A stretch of DNA of 44,951 bases, from NCBI RefSeq assembly GCF_009296165.1, contig NZ_VUAZ01000150.1, forward strand, positions 1 to 44,951. The letters are read 5' to 3'. Shown piece by piece: positions 44,501-44,951 of the stretch. The position numbers and the translations under genes are program-made. A model generated the notes under the pieces. That model saw only the letters and a list, made by a program, of their open reading frames with translations, did not search any database and was not told where the DNA came from. The DNA comes from Pseudomonas kitaguniensis. GTDB lineage: Bacteria; Pseudomonadota; Gammaproteobacteria; Pseudomonadales; Pseudomonadaceae. Each line of letters begins with the position of its first letter. Position 1 is the first letter of the stretch.

Positions 44501-44795
44501 TGCCTACGAGGCGCCGGTTGGGCCGGTGGAGAATTTGATGTGCGGTATCTGGGCCGAGGTCTTGAAGCTTGAGCGGGTAGGGCGCCACGACCACTTCTTC
44601 GAACTCGGTGGGCACTCGTTACTGGCGGTAAACCTGGTGGCGCGGCTGCGCAAGGCCGGGCTGGAAGTTGATGCGCGCACGCTATTCAGCCAGCCGACGC
44701 TGGCGCAACTGGCCGCCGCCACGCTGACCTCAACGCAACGTGTGGAAACCCCACAAACCGCGATCCCCCAGCTCAACCGCCGCCGTAGAATTTGA
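38526..44795 (+). CDS. Two-module non-ribosomal peptide synthetase (C-A-T-C-A-T, no thioesterase)
   Basis: A 2089-residue NRPS. ATG 38526 has AAGGA upstream. Module 1: condensation domain (HHLILDG, about 141), adenylation (YTSGSTGLPKG, about 602) and carrier (GGHSLLAVQ, about 978). Module 2: condensation beginning IYPLAPLQEGLLYHH (about 1067) with HHLVNDA (about 1181), adenylation (YTSGSTGTPKG, about 1638) and carrier (GGHSLLAVN, about 2027). By alignment with GrsA the first specificity code reads DAWFLGNVV, the known Leu code; the second reads DGWKLGVVD, which I do not recognise. The IYPLAPLQEG start suggests a dual epimerisation/condensation domain and hence D-Leu. The protein ends about 50 residues after the last carrier without thioesterase or reductase, so release needs another protein. 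Confidence 0.93.
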   Translation: MTHPDCLPASFALTAAQHDIWLDQLRAGDSPLYNIGGYVDFADAVVPELIQHAVERLVAKHDALRTQLHSDADGLPRQSFATTLAAQVPVHDFSSLPDPSAATHALMHTHMARPYAMAGEPLFRFFLVKLAEDHYRLGTQAHHLILDGWGFGQMLQSLACLYTELEQGLPPQPLAPSYIDFIDADQRYSQSARYASDRAYWLDKYQVLPEPLLTPRHNAQASSNSLVQAFPVALLQRMEALAGRYQASAFHVLLAALSVYFTRTSQRDEWVVGLPILNRSNAQFRATVGLFTQVSAVRFQCREQLTFGELVRGVRDQLKQDFRHQRYPLSEMNRELGLRRTARSQLFDLSVSFEQDEHDLRFGQVQARAIKVSNHHESLPIAIHLRSNPCQGTASLHCVYNEAYFQHDEVQALVQRFTWLLEQGLADAGLTVAEFSLVTPAEQAQLQRWNTTAQATASVQTLHARIEAQAARAPQAVAAVYQGQQLTYAALDQQANALAYTLLDQGVQPDDRVAIVARRGLDTLVGLLAVLKSGACYVPVDPAHPAERLHYLLHDSSPVVVLTQPDLLHRLPALDVPVIRLGNLRAHLGGSPRVAATPGNLAYVIYTSGSTGLPKGVMVEHHTVSNLVDWHCQAFNLHAGSHTASVAGFGFDAMAWEVWPALCVGATLHLPPAHDDAQDIDALLSWWQAQPLDVCFLPTPVAEYAFSQRLQHPTLRTLLIGGDRLRTYARAQTFAVINNYGPTEATVVATSGRVEVGRPLHIGAPIANATVYLLDQQQRLVPIGVAGELYVGGKGVARGYLNRAELSAERFIDDPFSTGRLYRTGDLARWLPDGNLEYLGRNDDQVKIRGMRIELGEIEAALAHHPAVTEAVVQYREGQLLAWFIEKHPVDIEALRAHLQASLPDYMLPVAYVKLQVLPLTANGKLDRKALPEPTHQAFVTRVFEAPLQGAESTLAQIWAELLQVQQVGRHDHFFELGGHSLLAVQLVQRMRQAGLQADVQVLFGQPTLAALAAASAGSDVEVAANRIPPGCTAITADMLALAELDAPSLARIVAGIPGGAANVQEIYPLAPLQEGLLYHHITDERDPYQQQALFSFARREQLDAFAHALQQVINRHDILRTSLVWDALEQPMQVVWRQALLRVEPLCEQAAPLDLRQAPLMALDYAEEPHNQRWVARLRFHHLVNDATSTTLLLDEIRAHLLGQQAQLPVPVPYRNVVAQARCPVRQAAHEAFFRERLADVDEPTLAFGLHERQADRADTQAFEQPLSEALNLRLRAQARAFGVSAASLFHLAWAQVLSRVAGRDDVVFGTVLLGRLQAGEGADRALGMFINTLPLRVRLAGQTVLDAVNDTHAQLSALLAHEQASLALAQRCSGASPLFNSLLNYRHTAAEPDVSLVPGIALLSSEDILSYPLMLTVDDIASGFRLKAKAPRQVGAERLLSYLDTALHGLVHALEQAPQRPLREVQVLPAHELKTLLLDFNATATEYPETLTVQALFEAHARHIPHAVAVQAGEQQLTYRELNERANQLAFHLRERGVQPDSRVALCVERGLDLVVGLLGILKAGGAYVPLDPGYPRERLAYMLKDSQPVALLVHAATRDVPGEVSIPVLDFDHCAWRQAPTGNPTVPGLSVANLAYVMYTSGSTGTPKGVMIEHRGLGNLMHWGSQLCPDAEGGALLQRAPFSFDGSVWELFWPLTNGMRLVLARPDGHREPAYLAQVIREQRISVIKFVPAMLQQFLELDESALCTSLTDVLCGGGELTETLARGVQARLPTVRLHNVYGPTEATVDSSAWTLEPGAPVPPLQLPIGRAINNTRLYVLDEHDRPVPIGVSGQLHIGGVGVARGYLGLEQMSAERFIDSPFVKGDRLYRTGDLVRYLPDGNLAFLGRNDFQVKLRGVRLELGEIESRLAAHPALREVAVLIRDERLVAYFTQRGAVPSLDALRAHVLEQLPEYMVPAAFVQLDALPLNPAGKLDRKALPAPGLESVVSRAYEAPVGPVENLMCGIWAEVLKLERVGRHDHFFELGGHSLLAVNLVARLRKAGLEVDARTLFSQPTLAQLAAATLTSTQRVETPQTAIPQLNRRRRI

Positions 44796-44830
44796 GGCCA
44801 GAATGCGGCTTTTGGGGGCTGGGCTTTTCA

Positions 44831-44917
44831 AGATCAAAAGCGGGCGGCCTGAAAGCCGACCCCATCTCCCAAGCCGAACGCGGTCAAACTGTGGGAGCGG
44901 GCTTGCTCGCGATGGCC
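44831..44917. repeat. REP element with associated flank repeats after the NRPS
   Basis: AGATCAAAAGC then GGCGGCCTGAAAGCCGACC (44831-44861) repeats the block at 131-171. It is followed by TCTCCCAAGCCGAACGCGGT, the reverse complement of the REPIN flank at 323-350, and by a single REP (TGTGGGAGCGGGCTTGCTCG from 44890). The inverted partner may lie beyond the window. No gene is seen between 44796 and the end. Confidence 0.65.
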
Positions 44918-44951
44918 TCAACTCGGTGTGCCTGATGGTCCGAGGTGCCTG

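Noticed and set aside
1..44951. CRISPR array, tRNA, insertion sequence or prophage
   Set aside because: I saw no regularly spaced direct repeats, no cloverleaf sequence and no transposase or phage gene. The repeats present are REP-type.

Overview
The window looks like a chromosome segment of a Pseudomonas of the fluorescens group. Supporting signs are the GC-rich Pseudomonas-type codon use, three REPIN-type paired REP elements plus one single REP, an OprD porin, a CupD-like fimbrial locus with PvrS/PvrR/RcsC/RcsB-type regulators, and an orphan NRPS with a divergent LuxR-type regulator. No rRNA, tRNA, CRISPR array, insertion sequence or prophage gene was seen.

Layout. (1) 354-14238, minus strand: chaperone-usher fimbrial locus. 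In transcription order it holds a chaperone, an adhesin-like subunit, a PvrS-like hybrid kinase, a PvrR-like receiver-EAL protein, an RcsC-like hybrid kinase with HPt, an RcsB-like regulator, the major subunit, a second chaperone and the usher. Three of its promoter regions share a TAAG-RATCGY-CTKA palindrome that resembles an Rcs box. A degenerate receiver gene is divergent at 14438. (2) 14960-21389: a YdeP-type molybdoenzyme, a catalase-like protein, a DUF1835-type protein and an OprD porin. (3) 21462-34359: a catabolic and transport region built around a Nac-like LysR regulator. Leftward lie an aminotransferase and an MFS transporter. Rightward lie a BCCP, a biotin carboxylase, PxpB/PxpC/PxpA homologues and a second BCCP-like protein without its biotinyl lysine, then a YdfG-like dehydrogenase and an amino-acid ABC transporter. 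Three promoters here share a 40-bp signature: an ATAAG-N5-CTTAT operator at fixed distance from a CGTCTT/-35 block. (4) 34525-37199: an aldo/keto reductase and a FetA/FetB-type ABC pair. (5) 37246-44795: a LuxR-type regulator divergent from a two-module NRPS (C-A-T-C-A-T, no thioesterase), with a 20-bp syr-syp-box-like dyad upstream of the NRPS.

The most promising system is region 3. Biotin carboxylase, BCCP and the two AHS-type halves (PxpB/PxpC) are the parts that are fused in urea carboxylase. Here they are separate, translationally coupled genes with a LamB/YcsF protein whose motifs differ from ordinary 5-oxoprolinase. I infer an ATP- and biotin-dependent amide or lactam opening pathway, co-regulated with its own uptake system and aminotransferase.

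Four genes (usher, RcsC-like kinase, DUF1835 protein, ABC ATPase) are each interrupted by what looks like the loss of one G/C base. The pattern is more suggestive of residual assembly indels than of four independent pseudogenes, and read data would settle it.
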